Shown here: one piece after another, positions 33,838 through 46,330 of the stretch
How positions within the stretch are numbered: position 1 is the first letter of the stretch
How the letters are laid out: every line of letters begins with the position of its first letter
Source of the DNA: Manduca sexta
Lineage: Eukaryota; Arthropoda; Insecta; Lepidoptera; Sphingidae
Direction of reading: 5' to 3'
Assembly (NCBI RefSeq): GCF_014839805.1
Contig: NC_051130.1
Span: forward strand, 7,378,001-7,442,000
DNA length: 64,000 nucleotides
The notes under the pieces: model-generated
Seen by the model: only the letters and a program-made list of their open reading frames with translations
Told to the model about the DNA's origin: nothing
The model's database searches: none
Translations under genes and position numbers: made by a program

Positions 33838-36742
33838 AACATTTTTAAATTCGATAATCTTAAGTTTTACTACCAAAATACCAGAGGTTTAAATAGTAAT
33901 TTAGCTGAAGTAAGGCAACATTTACAAAATTGTGAGTATGATGTTTATATTTTAACAGAGACCTGGCTTAATAGTAGTGTTCATGATGCTGAGCTATTTA
34001 ATCAAAATTATTCATTGTATAGAAGGGATCGTGAATTGTCATCCTTAAACAATCACAAAAAACTAGGAGGAGGGGTCTTAGTTGCAGTTTCAAATAAGCT
34101 GCAATCGAGACGTGTCCATGAGTGGGAAAGTAACTGTGAAGACCTATGGATTACTATTGACCTACAGATTGTTAATACTCATACACTTTTAAAATTATGT
34201 GCTGTATATCTACCCCCACCCTTAAACAGGGAATCTTTAGAATATTTTTTAGACAATTGTTCTTCAGTGATGGACATCCATCAAAATAGTTATACAATTA
34301 TAATTGGCGATCTTAACTGCAGTAACATCGAATGGATACAAAAAGATCCTAATGATTCATACAGGTTGATCCCTAGTCCCAGTACGGGTTACCTTAGAGA
34401 CACCTTAATTGACTTCATCAACTTACACGGCTTAACACAGTTTAATAACGTCGTTAATGCTCAGCAAAAAACCCTTGACCTTATATTATCCAATATTGAT
34501 ACGATAAAAGTAAGCCGCTGCATTGATCCGGTAAGAAAAATTGATAAGTATCATCCACCTATTGAATTTATACCTATAATCAATTTTAAAAGGAAACTTA
34601 GGCCTAATGTTATTAAAAAAATACAACTATTTAAAAGCTGATTACAAAGCGATTACTGATGTACTAGAGAGCATTGATTGGGATGAAGAATTCAAACTAT
34701 GTAGCGATGTTAATAAAATGGTAGACAAATTGTACACTCTTTTGAAAAATACAATCGCAAAACATGTGCCTGAAACGGTACTCAAGCGGGGTAAATATCC
34801 ACCGTGGTACTCTAAAGAGCTTAAAAAGATACTCACCCGGAAGTCTAAGTTACACAAAAGGATCAAGAAATACAACGACCCGCTTGATAAAATTGAATTT
34901 AATTATCTACGAAATGACACTAGGTTGCTTACAAATATTTGCTATAAAAGATATATATCAAACGTAGAAAACGCCATAGCTAATAATCCCAAATATTTTT
35001 GGACACATATCAAAAACTTACGTAAGTGTGAATCTTCGTATCCATCACAAATGTCTTATTATGATGATCAAGCCAATAATGCAAAAGATATATGCGATCT
35101 ATTTGCTAAGCACTTTTGGTCAGTTTATGAAACACACTGTCCTAGTATTACCTTACCGACATTTAATAGCTTTACATGTGTTATACCTGAAATGAATAAT
35201 TTAACTATCTCCTCCGATATGGTAAAAAAAGAACTTTTAAAACTTGATACTGCTAAGGGTCCGGGTCCTGATAACATACCGTCATCATTTATAGTACGAT
35301 GTGCGAAACAGCTATCTAAACCATTTACATATATATATAATACCTCTTTAAACACTGGTTTATTTCCTAGCGAATGGAAGCGCGCAAGAATCGTACCAGT
35401 TCATAAAAATGGAGATAAAAAAACAATTTCAAATTATAGGCCTATTTCAATTTTATCGACTATGTCTAAGATTTTTGAGCTTTTGGTATATCCGATGCTA
35501 TATAGTCATGTAAAAAATTACTTATCCATCAATCAGCATGGTTTTATGCCTAAAAGATCAACAAATACGAACCTAGTCACTTATGTTGCCGATATATCAA
35601 GCGCTGTAGATAAAGGTCATCAAGTAGATGCCATTTATACAGATTTTTCGAAAGCCTTTGATAAAGTAAATCACAATATACTTCTAAACAAACTGCAATT
35701 GATGGGCATTACCGGTATTAGTTTGCAGTGGTTCAGTTCATATTTAAAGAAAAGGCAATCGGTCGTTGTGATTGACGGCGAAGAATCGAAACCTATTCTT
35801 GCTAGTTCTGGTGTTCCTCAAGGATCCAATTTAGGTCCATTACTCTTCAATATATTTATAAACGATATATCAGATGTTTTTAAATATGCTACACCTTACT
35901 TTTTCGCTGATGATTTAAAATTAACACTAACTATACAGTCAGAATCTGACACACATCTGTTGCAGCATGATCTGGACGCCTTAACTTATTGGTGTACACA
36001 AAACAAGATGTTTCTTAATTGCAATAAATGCTACCACGTTAAATTTACACGTAAACGTAATAAAATTAGTTCTTCTTACAACATAGAGGGCACACCACTA
36101 ACGGAACAGGAAGTCATTCGCGATTTGGGCCTTTACGTTGACAGTCAGCTTCGATTCACCGAACATTTTGATAGAACAATAAGTTCAGCATATAAGGCCT
36201 TGGGGTTCGTCCTGCGCTCTACTAGGGAATTTAAAAAACTTTCGACTGTAATTCTATTGTATAACAGTTTAGTGAGGAGCCGACTTGAATATTGCAGCCC
36301 GGTCTGGAATCCAACCTATCAAGTCCACATAACTAGGATAGAGAAAGTGCAAAAAAGACTGGTACGTAATTTAGCGGCACGAGCAAAAGTTAAAACTAAA
36401 ATACCATCGTATGTAGAAAGACTAAAGTTCTTCAATTTAATTTCTCTTCAGAATCGTCGCAAACTATCTGACCTAGTCTTTCTGCACAAACTCTTGAACA
36501 ATGGTTTCGATTGTCCGGACCTTCTGAACAAAATTTGCTTCTACGTTCCTAGAAGGATTCCACGTTTTCCTTGTCCAATATTGAAAGAGCCCCACACTCG
36601 GACCAACCTAGGCAAACACTCACCGATAGCTAGAATAGTGCATGAATACAACGAACTCACAGCCATCTCACCAGAAATTGATATCTTCAATAATTCTATT
36701 TTAAAATTTAAACATCATATTATAAAAAATATTAAGTTGTAA
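33838..36742 (+). pseudogene. LINE ORF2 (endonuclease and reverse transcriptase), frameshifted, no ATG
   Basis: The N-terminal APE-type endonuclease shows YYQNTRGLNSN, the catalytic-glutamate motif ILTETWLN, IIGDLNC, LDLILSN and a terminal DKYHPPIEF. Its frame is open from 33838, after a stop at 33835-33837. The first ATG is at 34015, inside the domain, so the original start codon is missing. The frame ends at 34641. The reverse transcriptase lies one base out of frame from 34607 to 36742; the break is at a seven-A run (about 34614-34621). RT motifs are intact: KGPGPDNIPSSF, NYRPISILS, AIYTDFSKAFDKVNH, SGVPQGSNLGPLLFNIFIND and FADDLKL. It would nick target DNA and copy element RNA in place. 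Only two small defects suggest a fairly recent copy. Confidence 0.85.
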
Positions 36743-37209
36743 ATGTTCAATTGTGTGTGTTTATGTTAAAAATTGCTATTCTCTGTATTATTAATTAATT
36801 TATAATTTATATTGGCCAAAGAAGAATTATTATTATTTAAATTGTTGTTAATTTTTGTTTTTGATTTTAATAATGTTAATTTTTGTTTTTGATAATAATG
36901 TTAATTTTTGTTTTTGATTTTAATAATTTTAGAGATTTTATAATTTTTATATGTTTTTTATAGTTCTTACTTAATTCCAAAATATGTCATGTTTAAACTG
37001 CTTATTTTTTAATTATTTTTTTTATTGTTCGATACGTTTATGTCTTTTCTTTTCTTTTTATTTTCTTAAATACTTAATGCATGCTGTGTCTCCTTAGATG
37101 TAAGATGCACATTGTTTTATACCATATTTTATTTTTATGTTAAGCGGTAATTGATTTATGTGTTATCTTTTTTGGAGAACTTATAATAAATAAATAAATA
37201 AATAAATAA

Positions 37210-39560
37210 ACTGCATTTATGCAAGCATCTATATGTTGTCTGGTTATCTTTTGGAAAATTTCGCCCTTCGCCACTGAAGGGTACCTATGTATATTATATC
37301 ATATATATTTTATAGCAACTAGATAGCAACTATCACGTTATACAAATTATGTAAATCCTGCCATAGTGATTCAATCACATAAGGGGCATCTCAGGTAAAC
37401 TGGTGCAAGTAGGTACCTAGGTAAATCTAATTAATGAAAGAAACCAATAGGATTACTGGTTCCCGTTATAAAGTTTGGACTAAATGCACTCTATCATGAG
37501 ATTTAGTTCTATCACGATGCCATGCTTACCAAGTTATAAAATAGTGAAAAATTTCGAAATAAAACTTTAAAATTTCGAGGTCACAAAGTCTGCAATGTGT
37601 TCTAAATGTCTGCAGAAAATTATAATATAAAAGCACAATAAAATGCGCAAAATAATTTTATTTCAATGTTTAACATTTGCGTAAACATAAGTAATCATAT
37701 CCTTTTTCCTATATATATATACAGTTGTATTTTTTGTCGCGGGACCTATTTAAATACAAGATAGTTCACGCTTGCATGTAACTCGCGAGTGATTCTTAAC
37801 CAAATTTCGGGCACGGCGGCCAAATTCAAAAGAGATTAGCCAAGCACGCCGGATATATTAAAGTACACAGGTGACCTTCTGTACCTTCACTCTAATAGTC
37901 CGGTGAGACAGTGATTCGACATGATCGGAGTAAGATCAGGCGCAGGACCAACAGCTTTACGTGCTTTAAAGCCGTTGGTATGTAACCAGTAAAAGTCTAA
38001 AATAATGAACACATGTAAAATAATGAATACTTGTTTAGTCTATCTTATCGGTTATGACTTTTGAATATGGTCCGTTTCCCGCTTATATTCCAACCTCGCC
38101 AAATACCATAGTGCTAAATTTCCGCAAAAAACTGAGGTCATATATTTTATATATAAAAGAAAAAAGAAAGAGGAAAATCGAACAATTAATACCATCCTTA
38201 AACAGGTCCCTCGAATAACCTAACATATTATATATTGTAACAAAATTATTCAGTTCCTAAGCATCTAAACATTGATGATTATTTATTCACCGTGGCAGTA
38301 GGTAGGGTCCTAAGTACACATTTATTAAGTAAGTATACACTCAATAAATTATTTTCTCAGAAAAGGTGATGTCAGGTAAGTCTCACAATAAAACACACCT
38401 AAGTACCTACTTAGCTCACAAGATATGTAGGTAGTATATTATTATGACATAATATTGGAATTCCGTAATTTACCACCTGGGATCTTAATTACTGTCAACT
38501 ATTTCAAATCCCTATAAATACCTAGAAAAGTATTTTGCTTTTATATAACTGCCTACAGTATATTCCCTATCCATATATTTCCTATATACCACATTATAAT
38601 ATCTGTTACAATAATAATACCTGTCTGTACTATACTACGAGTCAGCACTGCCCTTTTCTACTATTGAGAGAGTTCAGGACTTAGTCACAGTGGCGTAGAG
38701 AAGTTGGGGCAGCAAACCACGGGCACGGCACGGCACTTTTGAAGAGGCGGTAAAATATGATAAATAAACGGTTTAAAGCATTTTTACTTTGTCTTTTCAT
38801 ATTTTAACACATATATCCATTAGTTAGGAGTGGGCGCTTTAATCTCATTGGAGTCTAAAAAGTAAAAACACTTATTTTGCCAAAGCCTCGCTGAATTTCC
38901 ATACCCGATTCTATCTTCATCTTCTTACCATCTTCTTCGTCATGTCTTACATGATTCTTACGTTCCGGCCTTGCAGTTCGCACGACGGCAGGCGTAAGAG
39001 ATGATCTCGACGCAGGTACCTACAATTTATTTGGATAATATTTATTTTTTATAAAACTTATTTACCATGTACGAGCAGTTTGCCGAGCCAATGTTGAGTT
39101 CCACGCTTGCATTCACAGATTTGGAAACTATTGCATAGTTAATTGCTATGGCAACAATATTTATTAAAACATTTTATCATTTGAATATATACAATAATAC
39201 TTACAACATGATTTATGGATCTACGGCTAGGTACCGAGCCACTTACTATTATATTGTCTAGTTCAAACACAATGTTATGTAATGAATGATTACTAAAATA
39301 TAATACTATAAGGAAAAACAAATTCTAGCACATACAGCATTGATGTTCAATTAGAGTTAAATACATTTATGACAATAATAAAATGGCATGCGCATTTAAA
39401 GTCAAGTCTTCACATATCATGTCAGTAATTTTGCAATGGATGGATGGATGGATGCAAACGTTCCCATACCAATAAAACCGATCATTATTCTGTCATAAAT
39501 AATCACCCAACTTCCTGTAAAAATGCAATTTAAATGCAGAAAATTGTAACAGTAGGTCAT
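37210..39560. other. No gene seen; repeat scraps and a small microsatellite
   Basis: Holds a piece of the 'gcgtaaacataag' repeat (about 37655-37700), a block related to other 'agtggcgtag' repeats (about 38690-38750) and a (GGAT)n run at 39437-39452. No coding feature is supported. Confidence 0.45.
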
Positions 39561-39570
39561 TTTTGTTGCA

Positions 39571-41196
39571 ATGGTTGGAAACATAGCACTTTTATTGTTT
39601 CTGCCAATTCTGGTGTCGTGTTCTGGGGAAGGTAATATTCGCTTGTTACAAGAAGAAGTCACGGTGGCTCTAAAAGCCTGTACTAATGGCAACGATTTTA
39701 ACAATGCCCAAGATAACGGTGGCAGTCGTCAACGCAGATCCAGTAACTCCAACGATAATGCATATATCGATTTTAACCCAATGCAAGAAGTCGAGTATGC
39801 CGATGAACGACGCAATGTAACAGATATACTTAAAGAAACAGACGTTCCAAATAGTACTAGCTTTAATGATGAGGGCTTTACTACTCGAAACTTAGAAGAT
39901 GCAGCTCTAGATTCTACAAAAATTCAGATAATTAGGAAATATAATGATACTGACACAATTTCCAGAAGGAAGAAACGAAGTGAACCTCTTTTTGATAAGC
40001 CAGACACTAATCAGGTGAATAAAATTTATTATCATAATATTTAATGTTGTAATTATAGGTATATTTGGAATAAACATAACATTTATTGTGTACATAATAT
40101 ATTGAAGTACCTGACTTAATCGCATGAGCAAAGTTTATTCACAGTATTTTTTGCATGTTTCAGTGTCTTAGTCAATGTGTGTTCGCTAATTTACAAGTGG
40201 TAAGTCTATACAGAATAACTCAACAAAAAACAAGTACATCAATCATCATAATATGCGTCATGTTTCGTTCATTAGGTAGACTCCAGAGGAATCCCCCGAG
40301 AAACTGAACTTTGGAACCTTGTGCAATCAGCGGTGACATCGCAACAATCACGAGCTGCTTTACGTGACCAGATCAGAGCGTGTTTCCAAGAGTTACAATC
40401 AGGTACTTAAGTATTCTATTTATCACATTCATCTTCAATATTCCATGAAAATATGCAAGACGCCAAATTATTAACCTAAGTACGTATATCAGGTACCGTA
40501 AATATATTATGAAATCCGAAGTAATTAAAAACTATAGTATTAAACGCCTAGTATTCAACAGTAGTTTTCAGTTTATTAGCTGTTTAAAACCATCTTATTC
40601 CCATTATGAACCTTTATTCCAATACTTTCAGCCAGTCATAAATCGACAATTACAATGTACAAAGGCAAGAAAAAGGCTAATCTTCGATCAAATACTGTTA
40701 TCAAGCTGGCTCCTTTTCAAACCTCTAAAGCCATTATAGTCCACGATAGGTATTATTTACTAATGGCACGTTTGTCTCATGATGTGATGGTGATCCCGGA
40801 TCCCTTCAGTAAATCTCATCTCTAAAACAACGGCGGGCTTAGGCGAACGGGGCAATCACTTAGACCTCGCGATAATCCTCGCGATATCGCGGATTTCAAA
40901 AACCTCATAAATCTCCGCCCAAAGCCTGGCAATAATAGACGGCGCCATTGCTCTTACATATAATGCATTTACTTTATAGATTTACGAGTCGCACAAATTT
41001 TCACTGACTCGGCATGGAAATCGAACCCAGGACCTCGCCAGTTTCTAAAATTTCTGATTATGTTTTTATTTAACCAACAGAAGCCGAAGATAATGGATGC
41101 TCTTACTCTAACAAATTGGAAAGATGTTTGATGCTACGATTCGCTGATCGCAAGATGGATGAAGGCAACGCTAATGAGAAAAAGGCTGACCAATAG
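39571..41196 (+). CDS. Obp59a: Odorant-binding protein with long Cys1-Cys2 linker (Obp59a-like)
   Basis: Four exons, 39571-40014, 40164-40199, 40276-40402 and 41081-41196, join in consistent phases (0, 0, 1) to 240 residues ending TAG. Signal peptide: MVGNIALLLFLPILVSCSG. The six OBP cysteines are visible: Cys1 in LKACTN, Cys2-x3-Cys3 in CLSQC, Cys4 in RACFQE, and Cys5-x8-Cys6 in CSYSNKLERC. The x3 and x8 spacings are diagnostic of insect OBPs. Unusual is the linker of about 110 residues between Cys1 and Cys2. It is Asn/Asp-rich with furin-like basic sites (RQRR, RRKKR), where a classical OBP has 25-30. Among OBPs, Obp59a is the lineage I associate with a long Cys1-Cys2 region and a role in humidity-sensing organs; that name is from memory. 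Secreted, probably in sensillum lymph. Confidence 0.8.
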
Positions 41197-41209
41197 TTTA
41201 ACTAACCAA

Positions 41210-42340
41210 GGGTCAGTGTAAAAACGGAATTACGACACATATTTTAAGCGGTAATCCTTGGTGATCTAACGGCTAGTCAAATCTTTTCGGCAACCAGCTT
41301 TAACAGAAAATAGTTAGTATCTAACATAATTATATTCTGAAGTTAGTGACGTAACATGAGTTTCTGCTATGCGAGGACTGAAAAATTGCCGCCTCCTATT
41401 TCAGTAGCGGTCTCAGGCGTCGCGAGGCTGCGATAAAAAAAATAGGGCCCGCTTTCAACTATACTAAGAAAAATTGCAGCGCAGCCCCATTTTTCATATG
41501 CCGCCCCTACTTTCGTGTACCGCACGAGCCATAATAGGGGACCGGCCTATGCTTGATTTTGTACATTATTCTATATGTAATGGTTAATAATACGAAAAAG
41601 AAGCACTCCTGCGAAAACTGCATAACAATTGATTAAAAAATGAGCGAGTAATTCATATTTAAAATATTGTAACGTGCAGAAGTGGGCGCGATGTGGGGAT
41701 ATCGCTTCATCTCTTTTTTTCGAACGCGTCGTAATTCCCGATGACGTCACATGTGGATATTTCGTCTCTTTTCTGTTTCTTGTTAATTACCCCTTCCACC
41801 GAAATTCAAAGTCTTATAACTTGTTGATTTTTTACCGGATTTTAATAATTCCTTCTGTGTTATAATTTATATTATGTAAATATTTGATAATAGTAAAGAA
41901 CAAAAATGAGTCCGGTACCCTATCCACTACCACTGCTCCCTCGCTGCGCCACTGTCCAGTCTCAGAAAGACACGGTCAATGTTTTGCCAAAGAATAGTTA
42001 CTTTTTAATTCTAAAGGTTCGTGTTGCTATTTTTATGAATAGGTATCAGACAAGCTAGCTGATAGTCTTTTTCTCTATATAAAAGAAAGAATTCAGCTGC
42101 CAAACCATCCGTCGATGCTGACCCTACATGCATTATGTTATCTACTGTAATGATTATAATTAGTAAACATTACAGTATATCTATAGTAATAATAATATAC
42201 GGCCTATGATGTAAAAAACGACCACGGCGCGCACACGGCTATGAAGTAAAAACTATTATTTCTAAATTCTTATTTACTTATCTATGTAAACTTTGCATTA
42301 ATGTAATAATGAAACAAAATAAATTCTGCATGCAACATTG
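41210..42340. other. Intergenic with repeat remains
   Basis: Segment 41380-41550 ('gcaccgcctcc'-like blocks, 'cgcacgagccataatagggg') resembles an old dispersed repeat. The rest shows nothing I can support. Confidence 0.4.
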
Positions 42341-42342
42341 TG

Positions 42343-42348
42343 TTTATT
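42343..42348 (-). terminator. Polyadenylation signal AATAAA
   Basis: AATAAA on the minus strand, 25 bases after the stop of the exon 42374-42520. Confidence 0.6.
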
Positions 42349-42373
42349 TTTTAATTATTTGTTACAAACACTA

Positions 42374-42520
42374 TCACAAGTACAGTATGACAGGGTATCC
42401 AGGGAATGCAAAAGGTTGTGGATGGTAGACCACAGGGTTTTCCAAACTAACATTCTTTAATTCATGTGGTAATAATTGATTAGGCAATGGTAACCGAATT
42501 TTTACTGGCGAATTAGATGA
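42374..42520 (-). CDS. Orphan terminal exon downstream of AIMP3
   Basis: A minus-strand open exon of 48 codons plus TGA. It follows a good acceptor (ATACTTTCAG, AG at 42521-42522) and has AATAAA just beyond. It reads SSNSPVKIRLPLPNQLLP, then HELKNVSLENPVVYHPQPF and ends GYPVILYL. It is in phase 0, so it could be joined to AIMP3 exon 3 in place of exon 4. It could also be joined to a cryptic GTACTT donor inside exon 4, which would fuse it after KTIALS. Alternatively it belongs to a separate small gene. I do not recognise the sequence. Confidence 0.45.
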   Translation of the reverse strand, partial: SSNSPVKIRLPLPNQLLPHELKNVSLENPVVYHPQPFAFPGYPVILYL

Positions 42521-43044
42521 CTGAAAGTATAAATTAGTATTTATCATAAAAACAGCAATGTACCTAAAGGATGAATAAGATCTAGGAGTAAAACGGAACG
42601 AAATTTCACAGATAAAATAACTTCAATTACTTAAAAATACCTGTTCTACTAACAATTCTTACAAATTTATTTCGCTCAAAATAATTTCTTTTTATCGACA
42701 GCAGATACAATAGTTTAGGTTTTGCGCCTTTGAAACTTGGCCATAATAATTTAAATAATAAACTTCAATAAAGTCAGAACACAAATTTTATTTCGATGTC
42801 AATACATTCATATAAATATAGTTCCTTTTTACTCCCTTAGTCCTATTCACCATTTTATAAATGTACAAATAATGTTATGTCAATATTTAACTTAAAAAAA
42901 AAGGTTTATTATATTACACCAGTCAATAAATATGTCATCATTAAACACATTAAACATTTCACTTTACACATTGAGCAAATTCAGAATTATCAATACATAT
43001 TTTTACATTGTGCCAAATTGTAAATTGTTTGAAATATAAATAGT

Positions 43045-43050
43045 TTTATT
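43045..43050 (-). terminator. Candidate AIMP3 polyadenylation signal
   Basis: AATAAA on the minus strand, about 167 bases after the AIMP3 stop codon. Confidence 0.4.
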
Positions 43051-43216
43051 ACATTCAATAATACTGATAAGTCCTGTTATCGTGTTATACATTACTTTGT
43101 AATTGGATTCTGTTACCACACCAATTTTTTTTTAAATGTTTTTAGACTGTTCTTTTTTCACATCCTTAATTCTAAAGCATTATTATAACTGATCAAATAA
43201 TTTCAGATTCTCTAAG

Positions 43217-44528
43217 TCAATGGACAGCAGGTGCAAGTACTGAGAGGGCAATGGTTTTCAAAGGAAGAGGTGGTTTTGTTTTACACACTTTTGGTTGTGC
43301 TTGTATATGTTTTAACCACCGGCATGTGTTGATAAATGGTTCTCGCTCACTTACAGTTAAGTGTTCCTGTAATAAAAAAAACTTTATTACAACCAATTAC
43401 CTAACAAAATAAATCAATATAATATTTATCACATTATGAATGAGTTCGTGAACTTGTCCCGATTTTTGTTAAATGTATACACAGAAGCAGCTCAAAGAAT
43501 TTAAATGAAATTAGGCACACAGATGGAATATGTAATGACATTGGCATAAAGGCAATTTTTATCCTGGAAGAGTATTCGGATCAGTGTCAAATTTTACTTT
43601 CCATAAGTATAAAGCACTGCTTGTGCCATCCAGCAGATACCTTTATTGTGGCCACAAAATAAAAAGGTTCCCAAAGCAACTATGTCGCCCCCCCCCCGGG
43701 TTGTGACTTATATGGCCTATTGACTAATCAAATACTCATTAGAACATTTATTCTGGAAAAATCCTTCACACAGGCATAGCTACAAAAAACACTTAGAGTA
43801 AGCCCATATATTTGCTCAAAGATAGACTATGCTTCCTATTTATGCTCTGAAAATGATAAATATCATTGTGTGTAATTTAATTAACAAGATTCCGGATAAA
43901 ATTAAATATAATTAACATATACCAAATTACTTACTATAATTGGATAAAGTACATAATATGCAGCTACATCTGTCACAGTTAAATAGTGTCCAGTCAAATA
44001 AGTGTTCTTTTCGAGGGCTCTATTTATGTCCTGTAATTAATAAGTGAAATGTAGTTCTTATACTTGATTCATATATTTAAAAAAACAAATAATAATATTT
44101 TTCTATGCAAACCATTATATTATAATTTTATATCTTCCAAAATGATTACCTCCTAAGTTATATTAATTTACCTGTAAAAAGTTTTTGGCGAAAGCCGGGT
44201 TGCTAACTGCTTGGTTGGCATACATAGCGATATATTCTAACCACTGGTAACTAAGTAATCTCTGTTCCTGGCTCATTTTTCCACCACTCTTTTCAGCTAA
44301 TCGTAAAATGATTGTCGCAAAGCCTTCAACATTTTGCTTGTCTAAAATAGTCGTTAAAACCTGAATAAAATAAACATTAGACATAATAATAAATATATTG
44401 TAACATGCTTACTAATCTATATCACTAGATGCAACATTTACCTTATCAGTATTATAACAGATAGTCCCCACCGGAACATTAAAATATTTACCAACCAATT
44501 TTACCACGTCCACATTACACGCACTCAT
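43217..44528 (-). CDS. AIMP3: AIMP3 / EEF1E1, multisynthetase complex auxiliary protein p18
   Basis: Four exons, 44442-44528, 44172-44360, 43935-44030 and 43217-43366, are all in phase 0 with GT/AG borders and give 173 residues (human protein 174). Exon 1 MSACNVDVVKLVGKYFN is the N-terminal GST-like fold. Exon 2 holds GFATIILRLAEK and SYQWLEYIAMYANQ, matching the family's QQWLEY region. Exon 3 holds NTYLTGHYLTVTDVAAYYV, the counterpart of the conserved YLTG-x5-AD-x3-YY segment of the GST-C fold. Exon 4 holds CRWFKHIQAQP. Known role: scaffold protein of the cytosolic aminoacyl-tRNA synthetase complex, binding methionyl-tRNA synthetase, with a nuclear DNA-damage role in vertebrates. The extra downstream exon at 42374 may provide an alternative C-terminus. 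Confidence 0.9.
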
Positions 44529-44691
44529 TTTGCAAGAATCTTTACTGTCTCCCCGGATAAAAAAATATTGTAGAATTTATAACCTCTGAAAATAAACAGC
44601 GGAATCAATGTAACATCTACTGACACTTGACAGGCGATAGCTGTCAAAGTAACGTGTCTGGTTGGGGGTTAATAGATTATTATTTTTATTG

Positions 44692-44880
44692 CAAACCAGC
44701 TTTTGCCCGCGGCTCCGCCCGCGTTATAAAGTTTTTCCGTTATAAAAGTCACGCTATATATTTTCCCTATGGTCTTCCCAGGGTCTCAAACTGTCTCCAT
44801 ACCAAATTTCATCTTAATATGTTAAGTAGTTGTTGAGTTTAACACGTTAAGGCAGACAGATGCAGCGGGGGACTTTGTTT
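44692..44880 (+). repeat. LINE-like 3' tail
   Basis: Starts 'ccagcttttgcccgcggctc' and carries 'tatggtcttcccagggtctc'. Same family as 18172 and 24377. Confidence 0.55.
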
Positions 44881-44989
44881 TACAATATAGAACTTTTTAA
44901 GAGTAACAATCCCGTCATACATCATTTTTGCATAACTTTAACCGTTTACCCAGCGCACGCAACGGAATCTCTCAAAACTAATAAATTTT

Positions 44990-45625
44990 CCCCGTTTTTT
45001 TTTTTTATTTTTGAATAGGACAACCAACAAGACATACACATATTATATTACTACATTTGCAACATGTTTCAATACTGCTCAGCTCCTATTGGTCATATCG
45101 TGATGATATATAGCCTATAGCACTCCACGAACAAAGGGCTATCCGACACAAAAAGATTTTTTCAGTTCAAACCAGTAGTTCCTGAGATTAGCCGTTACTA
45201 CTCCGCTCCTATTGGTCATAGCGTGATGATATATAGCCTATAGCACTCCACGAACAAAGGGCTATCCAACACAAAAATTTACTGAGCAGAGTACAATGAG
45301 TAGCTGTCAAACAATGTATCAAGCACCGGCGCCATCTACTTGAAATGAAACATACTTATTTTCGTGAGGGATACTCACGCACCACGTACTGGCGCCGTTG
45401 TAGTACATGCTATCTATCAGAAATGGCGCTGTATATGAAAAATGATTGTCCTTGTTTTCCTGCTTTTCTCTTGAAATTTTCCTGAATTTTCTTTGCTATA
45501 AACCTCACAGAACCCGAGACCTTTCCAACGAATGCAAAACCGTGGACATCGGTTCGTGCGTTCTGGAGTTATAGCGTCAGGAATGAAAACCCGCCTTATT
45601 TTTATATTATAGATAAAACGATCCT
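44990..45625 (-). repeat. LINE-derived repeat with internal direct duplication
   Basis: A segment of about 73 bases starting 'gctcctattggtcat' occurs at 45082 and again 123 bases later at 45205, with few differences. The surrounding sequence ('accagtagttcctgagatta', 'cgttctggagttatagcgtc', ending 'ttatattatagataa') is typical of lepidopteran non-LTR tails. Confidence 0.55.
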
Positions 45626-45744
45626 TGACATGTCCTTTGAACCTTTCCCACTGCTGCTGAGAGACAAAATTTTGTATTATAACAAACCAGTACAGATGAC
45701 TGAAATAGTTTTTTACGGCTGTTGCTTATCCTAATTATCGAAAA

Positions 45745-45800
45745 GTGAGATAAACACTCACGCCTTTTATCCCCACAGGAGTAGGCGGAGGGACAACCAC
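45745..45800 (-). repeat. SINE fragment
   Basis: 'cactcacgccttttatcccc' matches the SINE at 12600. Confidence 0.5.
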
Positions 45801-46039
45801 TTTTCGCCGTCTATATTACGTCACATAGAAATTACGATAATATCAGAGATAATATTATATTCAAACCAAAACTGGATAGACCAATACAATGAGCATTATA
45901 CATACTCAAAACTAGTATATTTTGTAATTTACGCTTAGTGTATGCAATTGTCCTAATTGGGATAATTTCGAGACTATTAAATAATTAAGCGTTCTAATAA
46001 GTTTACTTTTTAGTACTTTTTACTAAAACATAATATTAT

Positions 46040-46330
46040 GGATGAGAGTTTTTAACAATATTTGAATGTTAATATGTTTGTCAGAAGTAAAAAACTGAAC
46101 GGATTTCTATGAAATTTCGCATACATATAAAATATGTCCTGGATTAACAAATATGCCACTTTTATCCCAGTGATTTGCTCCTGCGCGAAATAATAGATTT
46201 TTAAATGCGATAAATCAATAGATGGCGCTGACATCGTACAGGGCTTTTAGGGACTTTTGTAGTGGGAAAGGCAAAAATAATTATAATGGGAAATACACGC
46301 GGGCGAAGTCCCGAGCATCACCTTATATAT
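46040..46330 (-). repeat. LINE-like 3' tail
   Basis: Carries 'acggatttctatgaaatttc' and ends 'cgggcgaagtcccgagcatc'. Similar to 10195-10395. Confidence 0.5.

Larger units (their letters stand above)
32233..37207 (+). mobile_element. Nearly full-length non-LTR retrotransposon (Jockey/CR1-like)
   Basis: Layout: a T-rich 5' end from about 32233, a 5' untranslated region, ORF1 (32929-33787), ORF2 with endonuclease and reverse transcriptase (33838-36742), a 3' untranslated region with a small minisatellite (about 36847-36918), and an (AAAT)n tail at about 37188-37207. Flanks look like a target duplication: AAACTGAATTTA at 32221-32232 and AAACTGCATTTA at 37208-37219 (11 of 12). The exact clade is uncertain; a Daphne-type member of the Jockey superfamily is my best guess from the ORF1 style and the AAAT tail. 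Both ORFs carry single-base frame breaks, so this copy is not autonomous. Confidence 0.85.

Noticed and set aside
45082..45280. Direct repeat considered as a CRISPR-like or regulatory array
   Set aside because: Only two copies inside a LINE-derived repeat of a eukaryotic genome; an internal duplication explains it.
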